DNA of 34,507 bases, from assembly GCA_001931905.2 (NCBI GenBank), contig MSJI02000579.1, positions 1 to 34,507 on the forward strand. The letters run 5' to 3'. The notes beneath the pieces were generated by a model. The model searched no databases. It saw only the letters and a list, made by a program, of their open reading frames with translations, and was not told where the DNA came from. Both the position numbers and the translations under genes were made by a program. The stretch is from Cladosporium sp. IMV 00045 (taxonomy: Eukaryota; Ascomycota; Dothideomycetes; Cladosporiales; Cladosporiaceae). Positions 1 through 9,898 of this stretch are shown piece by piece; positions within the stretch are counted from its first letter, which is position 1; the number at the start of each line of letters is the position of its first letter.

Positions 1-874
1 GACTGACCTTGGAAGATGTACTTGTCCTTCTCGTGGATGTTCTCGAAGATCTCCGGAGGCAGGCGGAAGTTCTCAGCAACAACCGCCTTGGGGGTGTGCT
101 CGATCCACTCGTTCAGCAAGAAGGTGGAATCCTCGGAGAATGCGCCGTCATCGAATACAAGCAGGAACTCGGTTCCATTCTCTCCCAGACCTTGCAGGGA
201 GTGAGGGTGTCCAGACGGGAAATACCACAGATCGCCCTCTTTGAGATCATCGATGAATGAACCGCCTTCGGTATCGAGAGCGGTGACACGGACCTCGCCG
301 GATAAGACGTAGGCCCACTCAGCCTCTTTGTGCCAGTGCAGCTCACGAATGACACCAGGATTCAGCCTCATGTTGACACCAGCGAGCTCTTTGGATGCGG
401 AGAGCTCGCGAACAGTGGTCTGTCTTGTCCAGCCACCTTCTTCAATGCGGATGTGAGAATCGGAGAAACTCCTGTCGGCTTGTCAGTGGTGGCACCCTGG
501 TGGACCGTCTTGTTCTTGATCATACCAGCGCAAGTTGGGCAAAATGCCATGATCTGTGCTCGGAGGACGAACGAGATCGGGGTTCTGGCGGTCTCTGTCC
601 TCGTTCACTGGTCCCAGAACGCTGGTGCCGTGACCATTGCGCTTGTATTGATTAGCAATGCGAACATTCGTGAACAATTGATTTGGACACAACTCACGAC
701 TGGCAATGGCTGAACGCCGTCACCGTAAGTGTCATGCTTACGGTCATATGGGTCCTTCTTGTAAGGATAGTCGGCAACCGGATGTTCGTACTCAAGAGGC
801 TGCTGATCAATGGGTGCCGCAGAGCAAGCAGAGAACAGCAGTGCTGCCGGAAGCAAAATGTTTGAGCCGTACAT
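1..874 (-). CDS. Oxalate decarboxylase (bicupin), 5' part, secreted; truncated by window edge
   Basis: Breaks oxalate down to formate and CO2 using manganese; probably extracellular or cell-wall located. Reading from the ATG at 874, I join exons 698-874, 526-641 and 8-471. The introns are 642-697 (GTGAGT...ACAAG) and 472-525 (GTATGA...GACAG). A third donor, GTCAGT, begins at 7, so the gene continues off the left edge. The visible 252 residues start with a signal peptide (about residues 1-19, ending near CSAAP). They then cover the first cupin domain. Motif 1 has metal ligands H143, H145 and E149 (ELHWHKEAE) and motif 2 supplies H188 (PSGHPH). The lid loop reads SEDST at 210-214, close to the SENST lid of Bacillus OxdC, whose Glu is the decarboxylation acid. 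That favours decarboxylase over oxidase. The second cupin lies outside the window. Family call is strong; exact exon ends are inferred. Confidence 0.92.
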
Positions 875-1639
875 CGTTGCGGTTGCCTTCAGAGATGATC
901 ACGACTGAGGATGATGCTCAAGGTCGTAAAAAAAGTATAATCAAAGAAGACGAGGCTCAATGGGCAGAGAGAGCTTACAGATGTAGCTCTGGTCAAGAAT
1001 CGCACGAGCTAGAGCACGGTTCACGAGGAGATATCCTGACATCACTTTCGAGTACCAAGACCCCAAGAGTAGAGCATACAGGTACAGCTCCCGCCGTAGC
1101 CGTTCTCAGGCACGCAGACTACATTAATGCTTCCTGTGCCAATGCTCATGCATCTAGTCGTGTAAGGCACGCGTTGCGTCGCATTCTCAGGGCGCCTAAA
1201 TCGGGAGGCTGCGTCTGCGTCGCTCGGCCAGCCATCTTGCGCCGTTTGTTATCCTCATCAGAACCGTGATCCAGAAAGAGTCGGAAGAGCGGCTGCTGCG
1301 GAAGACATGACGCGCTGCAAGTTGGAGTTTGGTAGATGTTGGCAGATGGCCTAGCGATGGGCCGTGAAGCTTGTCACTTCCCCTCATTCTGCCCGTTTCA
1401 CTTCGCGGGGAAAAGACGCGCGAATCACGACAAGCTTCGCTAAGCTCTCTGCGCGAACTGAAACTCATCAGATCTCGACCATGGCTGCATGAGACGAATA
1501 TTGCAAACAATCACATGATGGGCGAAAACCTCCAACACTGGCTGTCTACTGCCATTGCACCCGCCACACCCGCCTCTTCCAGAGCGGACGCCCAACGGAG
1601 GATCTGAACGTCCGCAGTCTGGCGCGTTCGTGATGTTTG

Positions 1640-2125
1640 TGAGTGGCGCCCGTTGAGGCCGATTTTGCCGCTCCATTGGGCTATACCACTGCAGTGATTG
1701 ACCGCAGTATCCGCAACGCCTATCGCGGCGGGCAATGGGTACGCCCGATAGCGATGGAAAGCGTCCATCTTGCCCTTGAACAGCCCGTTGATACTGCACG
1801 GCTAGATCGCGGAATTATACGAGCATATATCGGAGCAAGCGGGTAGCCTTGATGCCTACGAACTTCTCTATATGAGTACCGTCTCTCGCAAGATGTAGCA
1901 GAGGGTTCGATTGGCATTGAGTGCACTTTCGCTACGGTCTCAGGCAAGGCTCTACGCGATTCCACCCAGCTGTACGGCGAGCAGGCCGATACAACCTACA
2001 CCAGTCCAGACCTGAATGGGACTACCATGCACGATGTCTTCCTCCAAAAGGAAACAGTCTCGCCACTCAGTGCTCAAGATCTGCCTAGCCTTGACGGGAG
2101 CCTCTCGGGGGGTTTCTTCTGAGGG
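1640..2125 (+). pseudogene. Possible decayed coding relic, unknown identity
   Basis: Three consecutive coding-like blocks lie on the plus strand in different frames. The first runs to a stop near 1844 (contains GGQWVRPIAMES). The second covers about 1830-1897 (contains SLDAYELLYMSTV) and ends at a TAG. The third is open to a TGA at about 2121 (contains STQLYGEQADTTYTSPD). Such hand-over between frames is what indels in a former gene would leave. Chance open frames, or exons of an unrecognised gene, are equally possible. I do not recognise the family. Confidence 0.2.
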
Positions 2126-2688
2126 GAGCCTTCCAGCTATCCCATGCTATACCACAACACGCCGCAGCAACCGCAGCATCCAGTGCTTCTGCCGACATGC
2201 CTGATACATACTAGGCGATTGGAAGTAGCTGAGACCCCTAATTATCTCCCTAATTGCCTGACGAACAGGTTGCGGGGTACATCGTGGGGTACACGTGTGG
2301 CTGTTAGAGAGTTTGTAAGCCGCTTTGGTAGCGATACGCTGTCTTCACACGATGAGGTTCCAGCCTATTGGGCTTGCGTCCGTGTTGCATTTGCGACCAT
2401 ATTTCGCTTCAAGAATCTATCAATGATGCCTTCGAATTGAATGACGTTAACAGTATTCGGCAGATGCAATGCTCGGGCGTATGGACATGATGATGAATGA
2501 AGTGCCGAAAGAGAAGATGATCTTGACGTCGAAACCTTGCTCTTCCATTCATGGCACGGCAAGCTTATGCGCGGTACGTACCTCTGACAGCCACGGGAGG
2601 TTTGCATGTCACGATGTACCACGAACTCGTCAATGTGAGAGGGCGATCGAAGGAGCTGGGCCGCCGGGGTCACTGCAGCAAAGCTACT

Positions 2689-2710
2689 ATCACCATCACC
2701 ACCATCACCA
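2689..2710. repeat. CAY trinucleotide microsatellite
   Basis: A short run of CAC/CAT triplets about 130 bp upstream of the sulfate permease start. The poly-His it encodes in one frame is not part of any supported gene. Confidence 0.6.
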
Positions 2711-2835
2711 AGCGAGAGGTCTGACGGCCATATGATATACAACTACACGTTCGCATGTCGAACTCTCTTCTTCGAATCCCAAGTGACTTGCTTGAGCAAG
2801 CCTGATCACACAGATACTCCACTCATTCAGTGAAC

Positions 2836-5029
2836 ATGAAGGTCGTCGATAATGCTATTGAAGATGTCCGCACTGACTACACGTGGAATCGTGTGGGTAG
2901 GCTCACCAAACGAGGGCTCAAGGCGACACCAACGACCGCAGCCCACTATATCATCGATAAAGCCCCAATAGTGGGATGGCTGCCTCGATACAATCCGAGA
3001 TGGATCGTCAACGATATCATCGCTGGCTTGACCATAGGGTGAGATTGAACGCTATGGCATAGTAAACTCGTTATCGACGCTGACCAGCTGTCCAGCCTCA
3101 TGCCCATTCCTCAGAGTCTGTCATACGCAAAGATCGCGACAATTCCGGTCGAGTACGGTCTGATGTCGTCTTGGTTACCACCAACCATCTACGCAATCAT
3201 GGGATCCACGAAGGGTATGTCAGTCAAAGACAACGAATATGAAGCCTGCACTAACAGTTCGACTAGATCTCTCGACGGGTCCGACATCTCTTCTAGGTCT
3301 GACCACTGCGGAAGTCATCCACTCTATGGAAGGACAAGGCTGGACTCCAGTGCAGATCTCCTCGGCCGTAGCATTGTGCATTGGACTCTACGGAATCATT
3401 GTTGGTTTCTTGAACCTTGGCTTCCTGCTCGAATTCATTTCCCTACCGATTCTCAGTGGGTTCATCTCCGCTGTCGCTATCGTCATCGGCCTCGGTCAAG
3501 TCCCCTCACTGCTGGGCGAAGAGGGTGGCTCGGATGACACAGCTGGTCGTATACACGACGTGTTTGCCCAACTACCACAGGCCAATGGCTATGCCTGTGG
3601 CATCGGCTTTGGAGGCCTCGTCTTTTTGACCATTCTTGAAAAGGCGGGCAAGCGCTGGAGCGACAAGTACAAGGCTGTCTGGCTTCTGTCCATCACTCGC
3701 GCGTTCTTATGTCTTGTCCTCTTCACTGGCATCAGCTATGCTGTCAATGGAAAGTTTGGCAAAGACGACGACAGCTACCTCTTTGAGGTTGTGAAAGTCT
3801 CAGGCAACGGCATCGAGTCCCCGGAAACGCCGCCGTCTGCGCTCATATCAGCTGTCTTTCCACGCGCTATCGTTCCATTCATCGGTCCGGTTCTCGAGCA
3901 CATTGCCATTGCCAGAGCTTTCGGCGTCAAGAACAACTATGTCAGCGATCAAACGCAGGAGTTCTGTTACTTTGGCGTCACCAACTTCGTCAACAGCTTC
4001 TTCCATGTCATGGGTGTCGGCGGTGCGATGTCGCGTACCTCAGTCAACTCCCAATGCAAGGTCAAGTCTCCGCTGAGTGGCATCGTCACGACTGCAGTCA
4101 TCCTCATTTGCATCTACTTCCTGACTGGAGTGCTTTACTGGATCCCCAAGGCGACGCTCGCGGCGATCATCATCTCAGCCGTGTGGCCTCTCATCAGCCC
4201 GCCCTCTACCTTCTACAGGTACTGGAAGACATCTCTAGCCGACTTTCTCTCTTCCATGATCGCTTTCTGGATTTGCCTCTTCGTCAACACAGAGGCCGGC
4301 CTCGCCGCCGCCGTAGGCTTCAACATCGTCTACGTGCTATTGCGACAAGCCTTCACCCGTGCCAAAGCGATCTCCAGCGGTGACGACAAAGAGCTTTCCG
4401 ACCTGCAGCAGATGCAAGACACCTCTCGCGTCATGCCGAGCACCATCCCGGACGACGTTCGCATCTTCAAGTTCCACGAGTCCTTCTTCTTCCCCAACTC
4501 ATACGGCGTCAAGACTTCGATCCTGAACAACGTCAAAACCCACCACGCACCTGCCTACAGCGACCGCAATGGCGCAGAAGCCGAACGCCAATGGTCCGTC
4601 CAAGGCGAACGGCAAGTGGCGCGGCTCCGCAAGAAAATGAAGATCACCGAACCCGACAGCCTCCCAGCATTGAACGTGGTCATCTTCGACTTCACGCGGT
4701 GCAACCACCTGGACGCTACCGCCGTGACGCAGTTCAAACAGCTCATCTCCGAACTGCGCCTCTACAACGGCAAGCAAGTCGAGATCCGCTTCACGGGAAT
4801 GTCGGAGTACGTGCGCACGAGGATGTGGCGTGCGGGATTCAAGATCGTCGACGATCACAGCGCCATGCGTGAGGATGAGGCGGGCGGCGTCCCCCTGCAT
4901 TTCACCAGTCTTGCGCTTGCGATCACTTCACCGAGGAGGAATGATGATCAGAGCTCTGGGGAGGTTTATGATGAGAAGAAAGGCGGTCCGACGGTTGAGC
5001 AGGTGGAGAATGTTGGGCAGAAGGTCTAG
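2836..5029 (+). CDS. Sulfate permease, SulP/SLC26 family, with C-terminal STAS domain
   Basis: Plasma-membrane anion transporter, most likely proton-coupled sulfate uptake feeding sulfur assimilation. Three exons: 2836-3038, 3096-3214 and 3267-5029. The introns are 3039-3095 (GTGAGA...TCCAG) and 3215-3266 (GTATGT...ACTAG, with a CTAAC branch site). They give 694 residues. Residues 40-110 carry the SulP entry region (NDIIAGLTIGLMPIPQSLSYA, then YGLMSSWLPPTIYAIMGSTKD). A long hydrophobic multi-pass section follows. The cytoplasmic STAS domain begins near residue 573 (LNVVIFDFTRCNHLDATAV). The first ATG was chosen; a GTG two codons earlier is unlikely in a fungus. Length is in the range of fungal sulfate permeases, some of which have longer C-termini. 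Substrate is inferred from the family; molybdate or another anion cannot be excluded. Confidence 0.93.
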
Positions 5030-6041
5030 TGATGGCCTTTCTGGTTTCTTTTGACGAACATCTGGTATTTTCATTCGGCTGGCGTTCATTCATCATGACT
5101 TTACGAGTAACCTCTTCTCTCCAAATGCACGTGCATAGGATTTTGCGGTTCCACGCTCTCATGGACGACAAAAACTCTTTGCTACCATTGAAATCTCTGA
5201 ATGTCTGAACAAGTAGCGACGCCATTCTGATCACTCTCTCATTATCCAACCGACTTGACACTGACCTATTTCGAACCTGAGCTTTGATCGTATCGATGGG
5301 TCGAGCTTTGGCAACTTTCATGCTTTCATGACAAGTCCCATCCGCATCCGCCGGTCAGAGCGCAAGTTGGACACTCCGTCCGTCCGTGTTCTTTGCTTTT
5401 GAGCCTACTCCCAAGACACCCATTATCTGCCACACGCGGTGTGCAATGGGGTACAGTAGGGCATGGCCAAGGAGTGTCGTCGATGAGAGACCGTTATATG
5501 CACCCCATATGGGGAAACAAAGCATGCATACACTAGATGGACATACATGTGCTGATAAGGTTTGGAGACTGCTCTAGGAAGTGAGGTGCCAACGAACCTG
5601 GCTTCAACCCAAGGCACAACGTGCTTGCCATGCGGGTTGAAGAGATTGTGCTTAAGCGAGGCCAAGCAAAATAAATACCATCCAAGCCTTGCGGAAGGCA
5701 AGTAGCGGTTGTTCGTTGGTCGCACAGCGGCACAGAGCGCGCAAAAGCATGTCGGCCACGACGGCAAGTGCGGCTTTTTCGATGTCCGCTATAGCCGAGG
5801 GTCTTTTCGAAACAATGGCACACATGGCCATACTCTGATGGCGCGCCGTGCAGATCATCTAGCGAGGGCGGTAGGGCGGGGGATGGGAAAGGCAATGCTC
5901 TGCTAGGTAGAGGATTCATAGCATCACCGCTACTGCCGCATGTCCCCGTGACATCCGAAGAGAAAAATACTGTATCAATTCACAACACCTGCCTGCCCAT
6001 TGAGAACCTGGAACATCCAGGCCAGGAGGAATCTTCCCATC
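5030..6041. other. Intergenic, no gene seen
   Basis: Holds the 3' end of the permease transcript and the promoter of the DUF1275 gene. Open frames here are short, overlap on both strands and show no family resemblance or codon bias. Confidence 0.6.
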
Positions 6042-6955
6042 ATGTCTTCAGCGAATGGCTATAGCACGCTCACGCAGAATGGCTACGCTGCCAACGACGC
6101 CAACGCGGAAAGCGCACCACTGCTAGGAAAACCGTCCGCCCACAACGATGGCAAAGCCAGTGTCACCACAAGTTTGAGAAATCATTTCAATGCTGATGTC
6201 AGCAAGTCGTGGGCTGACATCGCTTTACTGGGATGCTACATTATCACCGGCCTGCTGGATAGCAGCAGTGTCTTTATCTGGGGAAGTTTCGTTAGCATGC
6301 AAACAGGTACAGCTACACTGATTCCCTTGAACTCGACGAGCTTCGAAGCACCTCTCTTACACCACCTCGAACAGGCAATACGGTCTATCTAGGACTCGGA
6401 ATCGTCGCTCCCAATGACAACGACCGTTGGATCCGCTCCGGAATCTCCATGGCCTCCTTCTGCCTGGGAAGCCTCTTCTTCGCCTCCTACCACCGCACTT
6501 TCTCGCCACGCAAACGCTGGGTTCTGGTAACATCGCACCTAATCCAACTCGCTCTGGTCATCAGCGCGGCTTTGATGGTCACTCTGGGCCCGCAGACGTC
6601 CAAGGAAACGCCGTTCAACGTCTACATCGGCTTGCCGATCGCCCTCATCGCTTTCCAGGCCGCGGGACAGGCTGTGACTTCTCGCGTCTTGAAATACAAC
6701 AGTCTGACCAGCGTCGTGCTCACTTCTATCTACTGCGATCTCTTCTCTGATCCGCTCTTGCTGGCTGCTCCGCAGGCCAATCCGGAGCGCAACAGGAGGG
6801 CCGCGGCGCCTGTTTTGCTGCTTTTTGGCGCGATTCTGGGTGGCATTTGGGCTCATAGCAGTATTGGGCTGGCTGGTGCGCTGTGGACAGCGGTTGCATT
6901 GAAGGTGGTCGTTGTTGCTGCTTGGTCTGTGTGGTCTGCTGATACTGCTGAGTGA
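6042..6955 (+). CDS. DUF1275 (YoaK-like) multi-pass membrane protein
   Basis: Predicted membrane protein of the DUF1275 family, found in bacteria and ascomycetes and without a firmly established substrate. Two exons, 6042-6306 and 6375-6955, joined across an intron at 6307-6374 (GTACAG...AACAG), give 281 residues. The first 60 or so residues are hydrophilic and presumably cytosolic. The family core then starts with DIALLGCYIITGLLDSSSVF, WGSFVSMQTGN and TVYLGLG. Further hydrophobic segments follow: residues starting SMASFCLGSLFFA, LVTSHLIQLALVISAALMV, a GLPIALIAFQAAGQAVTSR stretch, and two near the C-terminus. The QTGN motif is reconstituted exactly across the splice junction, which supports the intron. 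The ATG at 6042 is the first in frame. The gene follows the sulfate permease in the same orientation after 1 kb, so co-regulation is not implied. Confidence 0.88.
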
Positions 6956-7458
6956 TTACAGTAGAAATATCTTGCTTTGGCAGGATTCTTGGAAGATTCT
7001 CTATGATGCGGACATTTTCTCGACCAGCCAGCTTAGATCGAGTCAGCTGGCCTTGTGGTACATACTGTACAGATTCAAGGGCAACGTCTTCCTGGCATAT
7101 CTTCAATCTGTCTTGGGGCCAATAAAGCTTTGTTGCACGTTTCTACGCAAAGAACATATATACAGCCTTGACATTGGGCATTCGAACCGCTGTCTTACTT
7201 GCTACAGGATGTGGCGTCTTCGTCACCAGGCTTTGCTTGGACTACAGTACTTATTTTAGATGCATCTGCAGAATCCTTCAGCCTCACGCCCAAAGGAACA
7301 TACCCAACAGTATTCGATGTTGAATCACTCTAAAAACCGTGTTTTGTATGGTGTAACAGCGAGTCTCGCACGAATGCAGCAAAGTTATTGAGTAACAGAA
7401 ACGAATCCCTAAACACTAATCGCAAATACTTCCTTACATCCCAAAGAACCCGCTGGCC
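6956..7458. other. Intergenic, no gene seen
   Basis: Between two co-oriented membrane-protein genes. AT-richer than its flanks, with no supported ORF. A TTCGA-containing stretch near 7180 was checked for a tRNA and did not fold as one. Confidence 0.6.
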
Positions 7459-8790
7459 ATGCGACTCCCAACCCAACTGCTAGCCTCATTCATCCTATTA
7501 CTCACCCTCCTATCACCAACAACCGCCATCCTCCGCCTGAAACTCCAACACTGGCTGCCCACGGACGAAGATGTCTGGAAACGCGCCGCGGCGAAATGCC
7601 AACCCCAAATCACCGCCTACCTGCTCAACAACCGCACCAAAGAATGTCCAACACCCTGCTCGTGCGCCGCAGACTGCATCTTGAAAGACATCCCCGGCAC
7701 TCTGGAATCGAACTTCGCATCGGCGCAGGTGGTGCTGGGCCTCGTGCCTGCGGTGCTCATGCTCATAGGTCCCAGCATAGCGGAGGTGGCGGCTCTGTCG
7801 ACCAGACGGCCTTTTCTTGCGGTGTTGGTCGCGCTGGGTTGTCCGACTACGCATGTTGCGAGGGTTTTTGCTGGGCTGGATGTTCGCTCGCCACTTGACA
7901 GGCAAAGAAGTATGATTGGCACCAAGTGGGCGGAGTTCGTTACAGGCATGCAGCAAGAAACTGGACCCGAGACTCGAGGAATCCTTTGCGATATGAGCAA
8001 ATTGCTTCGACCGGTTTAGGCCCCTGGCGCACATATTCTGGTCCTCGCGGCTATTGCGAATGGGGTGCATGCCAGTGTCTACACTGACCTCCGTACTATC
8101 TCTGGTTGGAGGTGCGGTGCTCTTTTCATGCCTTTGGTTTGGTTCACCATGGGCTTGGTCGAACATGGCTGGGGAATGATTGCTACGCGCATTCAACTGT
8201 GGTCTGTTCTTGAAGCAAAATGTCTCCATACCAGCACCACCCATACCCTCACAGGGATTGGATCCGCCAGCGATGAGACTACTCATACCACTTCTTCAAC
8301 AAATCGCAGAAGCTTAGCATCTACGATCACAGAACGGCTTGAGAACAGTCCGCTGCTTACCTCTCAGATTTACCGACGTGTACGCCCATCCTCACCGACT
8401 CCCCTCTCGGAGCTGATCTTCTGGGTCGCCCAAGCCAGCGCGCTGGTGCACATGATATTCGGGATCTTCGTGCTGTCCAGTCTCGTCTTCATCACCGCGT
8501 TGGAAGGCGTTGGCGTCCTTGCCCAATTTGCGGGCAGTGTGGTTGCCTGTCAGGTGGTTGTTCAGACGGAATTGGCTATCATAAGGCTGGAATTGGATCG
8601 GGAGAAAAGATCTGCGGCAGGATCAGGGACAGCGAGTGTTTATATGTCTGCTAGACGTGCAGACAGAGGTAATGATGTCGGTATAGCCCTGGGCAACATG
8701 CCATCAGTGGCAAACCAAGCCCGTTCTCGACAGGCTAGTGGCACTGTTGGTTCCAGTGGGACAAGTAGTATCGTGAGTGTGCATCCATGA
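7459..8790 (+). pseudogene. Fungal multi-pass membrane protein, interrupted by in-frame TAG at 8017-8019
   Basis: Uncharacterised ascomycete membrane protein. The frame opened by the ATG at 7459 stops at TAG 8017-8019. The same frame then stays open to the TGA at 8788-8790, 444 codons in all. Upstream of the stop are a signal peptide (about residues 1-23) and a cysteine-rich segment (ECPTPCSCAADCIL). A hydrophobic block follows (VVLGLVPAVLMLIGPSIAEV, then RRPFLAVLVALGCP). I recall this arrangement from a fungus-specific family. Downstream come more membrane segments (HILVLAAIANGVH, FMPLVWFTMGLVEHG, LIFWVAQASALVHMIFGIFVL) and a polar tail. Coding character on both sides shows one gene. The stop could be a TGG-to-TAG nonsense change or lie in an intron with a weak donor. 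An in-frame 81-bp intron at 7939-8019 (GTTACA...TTTAG) is the best candidate but has a poor consensus. Confidence 0.6.
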
Positions 8791-9456
8791 GCGTGCGCCC
8801 AGGGAGCTTTGCAGAACACACTCGACCACCTAATCGTGTACTGTAAGAATTTCGACTTGTAGTACTGTATCAATGTACATGACGACAGTCCCTCATGGCA
8901 GCTTGCTGATGTGAGGAGTTGATGAAGACGATTCTGGAAATACCACTATCTCGATATTGACCAGGACATAAACTGATAATGACGTTGTATGCTGAGTATT
9001 TGGTTTAGGTACACTCGTGGTATATTGGACACTTTTGAAGTCGCATGTTTCTTGTATATCATTGATTGCTTCGACATAGCATGATGGTGTTCAGGATCCG
9101 TTGAGATATGACATCGACCGAGTGGGTTTCGTTCCTAAGCGAAGAATACTGTGATGGCGAGAATGTTCCATCAGCATCCTCCCAAAAGTGACGAACATGC
9201 AGGTCCACAGAGAGATGGGAAATCTCGATCTTCGATGAAGTGGGCACGCGAGGCACGTAAATTCTAGAGTTGTGGTCCCACTTTCACGTCCAAAAGCACG
9301 GAAGAAATGATGTCAACATGATCCCCCGCCGCAATGCTCGCCCGGACAAGGTCTACCATAAAAACCTACCTGTTGGTAGAGTAGTTCTTTCCTTTCTGCA
9401 CAGTCAACTCACATCAAATCTTCTCTAAACCAAACAACACCTCCAACCCAACAACA
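8791..9456. other. Intergenic and promoter of the 74-aa protein gene
   Basis: No supported ORF. Just upstream of the next gene are a TATA-like CCATAAAAAC at 9356-9365 and a small hairpin, CTACC-TGTT-GGTAG, at 9366-9379. A pyrimidine- and CAAC-rich leader then runs to the ATG, a layout typical of strongly expressed fungal genes. Confidence 0.5.
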
Positions 9457-9737
9457 ATGCCTCGTGACCAGAACGACAACGTCGTCGACACCACCGGCGG
9501 CACCAAGGCCCACGGTGTCGCTGCGAACGACCCCGCTTCCTCTGGCGTCGACGTGAGTGTTCTCATCTCCCACATCACTCTTCGATGATTTTCCTAACGA
9601 TCATCCAGCGCAGCAACAAGGCCGCCGCTCCCCCCGCTCCTGAGAAGGGCGAGGCTCTCGAGGGCATGAACGCCTCTGGCGGCGGAAACACTGCTTCTGG
9701 CAGCGGTCTCGAGACCAAGATCGAGCCCAAGAACTAG
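9457..9737 (+). CDS. Small disordered hydrophilic protein (74 aa), function unknown
   Basis: Two exons, 9457-9552 and 9609-9737, join across an intron at 9553-9608 (GTGAGT...TCCAG, with a CCTAAC branch site). They encode 74 residues. No signal peptide, membrane segment or cysteine. The composition is rich in Gly, Ala, Ser, Asn, Lys and Asp, so the protein is probably intrinsically disordered. Codons are strongly C-ending or otherwise favoured (AAC, AAG, GCC, GAG, CTC), and the leader is CAAC-rich; both suggest high expression. The intron is in phase and the downstream exon keeps the same composition and bias, which supports the model for so short a gene. I cannot assign a role. Small hydrophilic proteins of this kind in filamentous fungi are often stress- or sporulation-induced, but that is only an analogy. 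Confidence 0.75.
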
Positions 9738-9898
9738 AAAGGCAAACATGATACCCAATATGGACCAACGACACGACATTGTTCACCACCTGAAAATGGA
9801 ATAGGAAAATGGGTGACGATATGACGAGGATTATGTATATTATAATGCAAACCGAGCGTTCGAAGCTTTCAACCACCGATCAACACCCTTATCATTCA

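Larger units (their letters stand above)
875..2835. other. Long gene-poor intergenic region
   Basis: This stretch lies between the divergent oxalate decarboxylase and sulfate permease genes and should hold both promoters. All open frames are short and overlap on both strands. None starts in a convincing context or resembles a family I know. The only coding-like signal is the broken frame at about 1640-2125, listed separately. A CAY trinucleotide run sits at 2689-2710. Confidence 0.6.

Noticed and set aside
2469..2735. Frame ending in a poly-His stretch.
   Set aside because: The histidines come from the CAY microsatellite; the frame has no other coding feature.
2740..2800. TTCGAATCC at about 2771 resembling a tRNA T loop.
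   Set aside because: No matching stems or A box upstream.
7130..7230. Minus-strand GGTTCGAATGCC resembling a tRNA B box.
   Set aside because: The flanking bases do not pair into a T arm and no A box or anticodon arm is visible.
7513..8286. A 257-codon minus-strand frame opposite the interrupted membrane protein gene.
   Set aside because: Antisense shadow with no hydrophobic pattern or motif; the plus-strand frame has a signal peptide and membrane segments.
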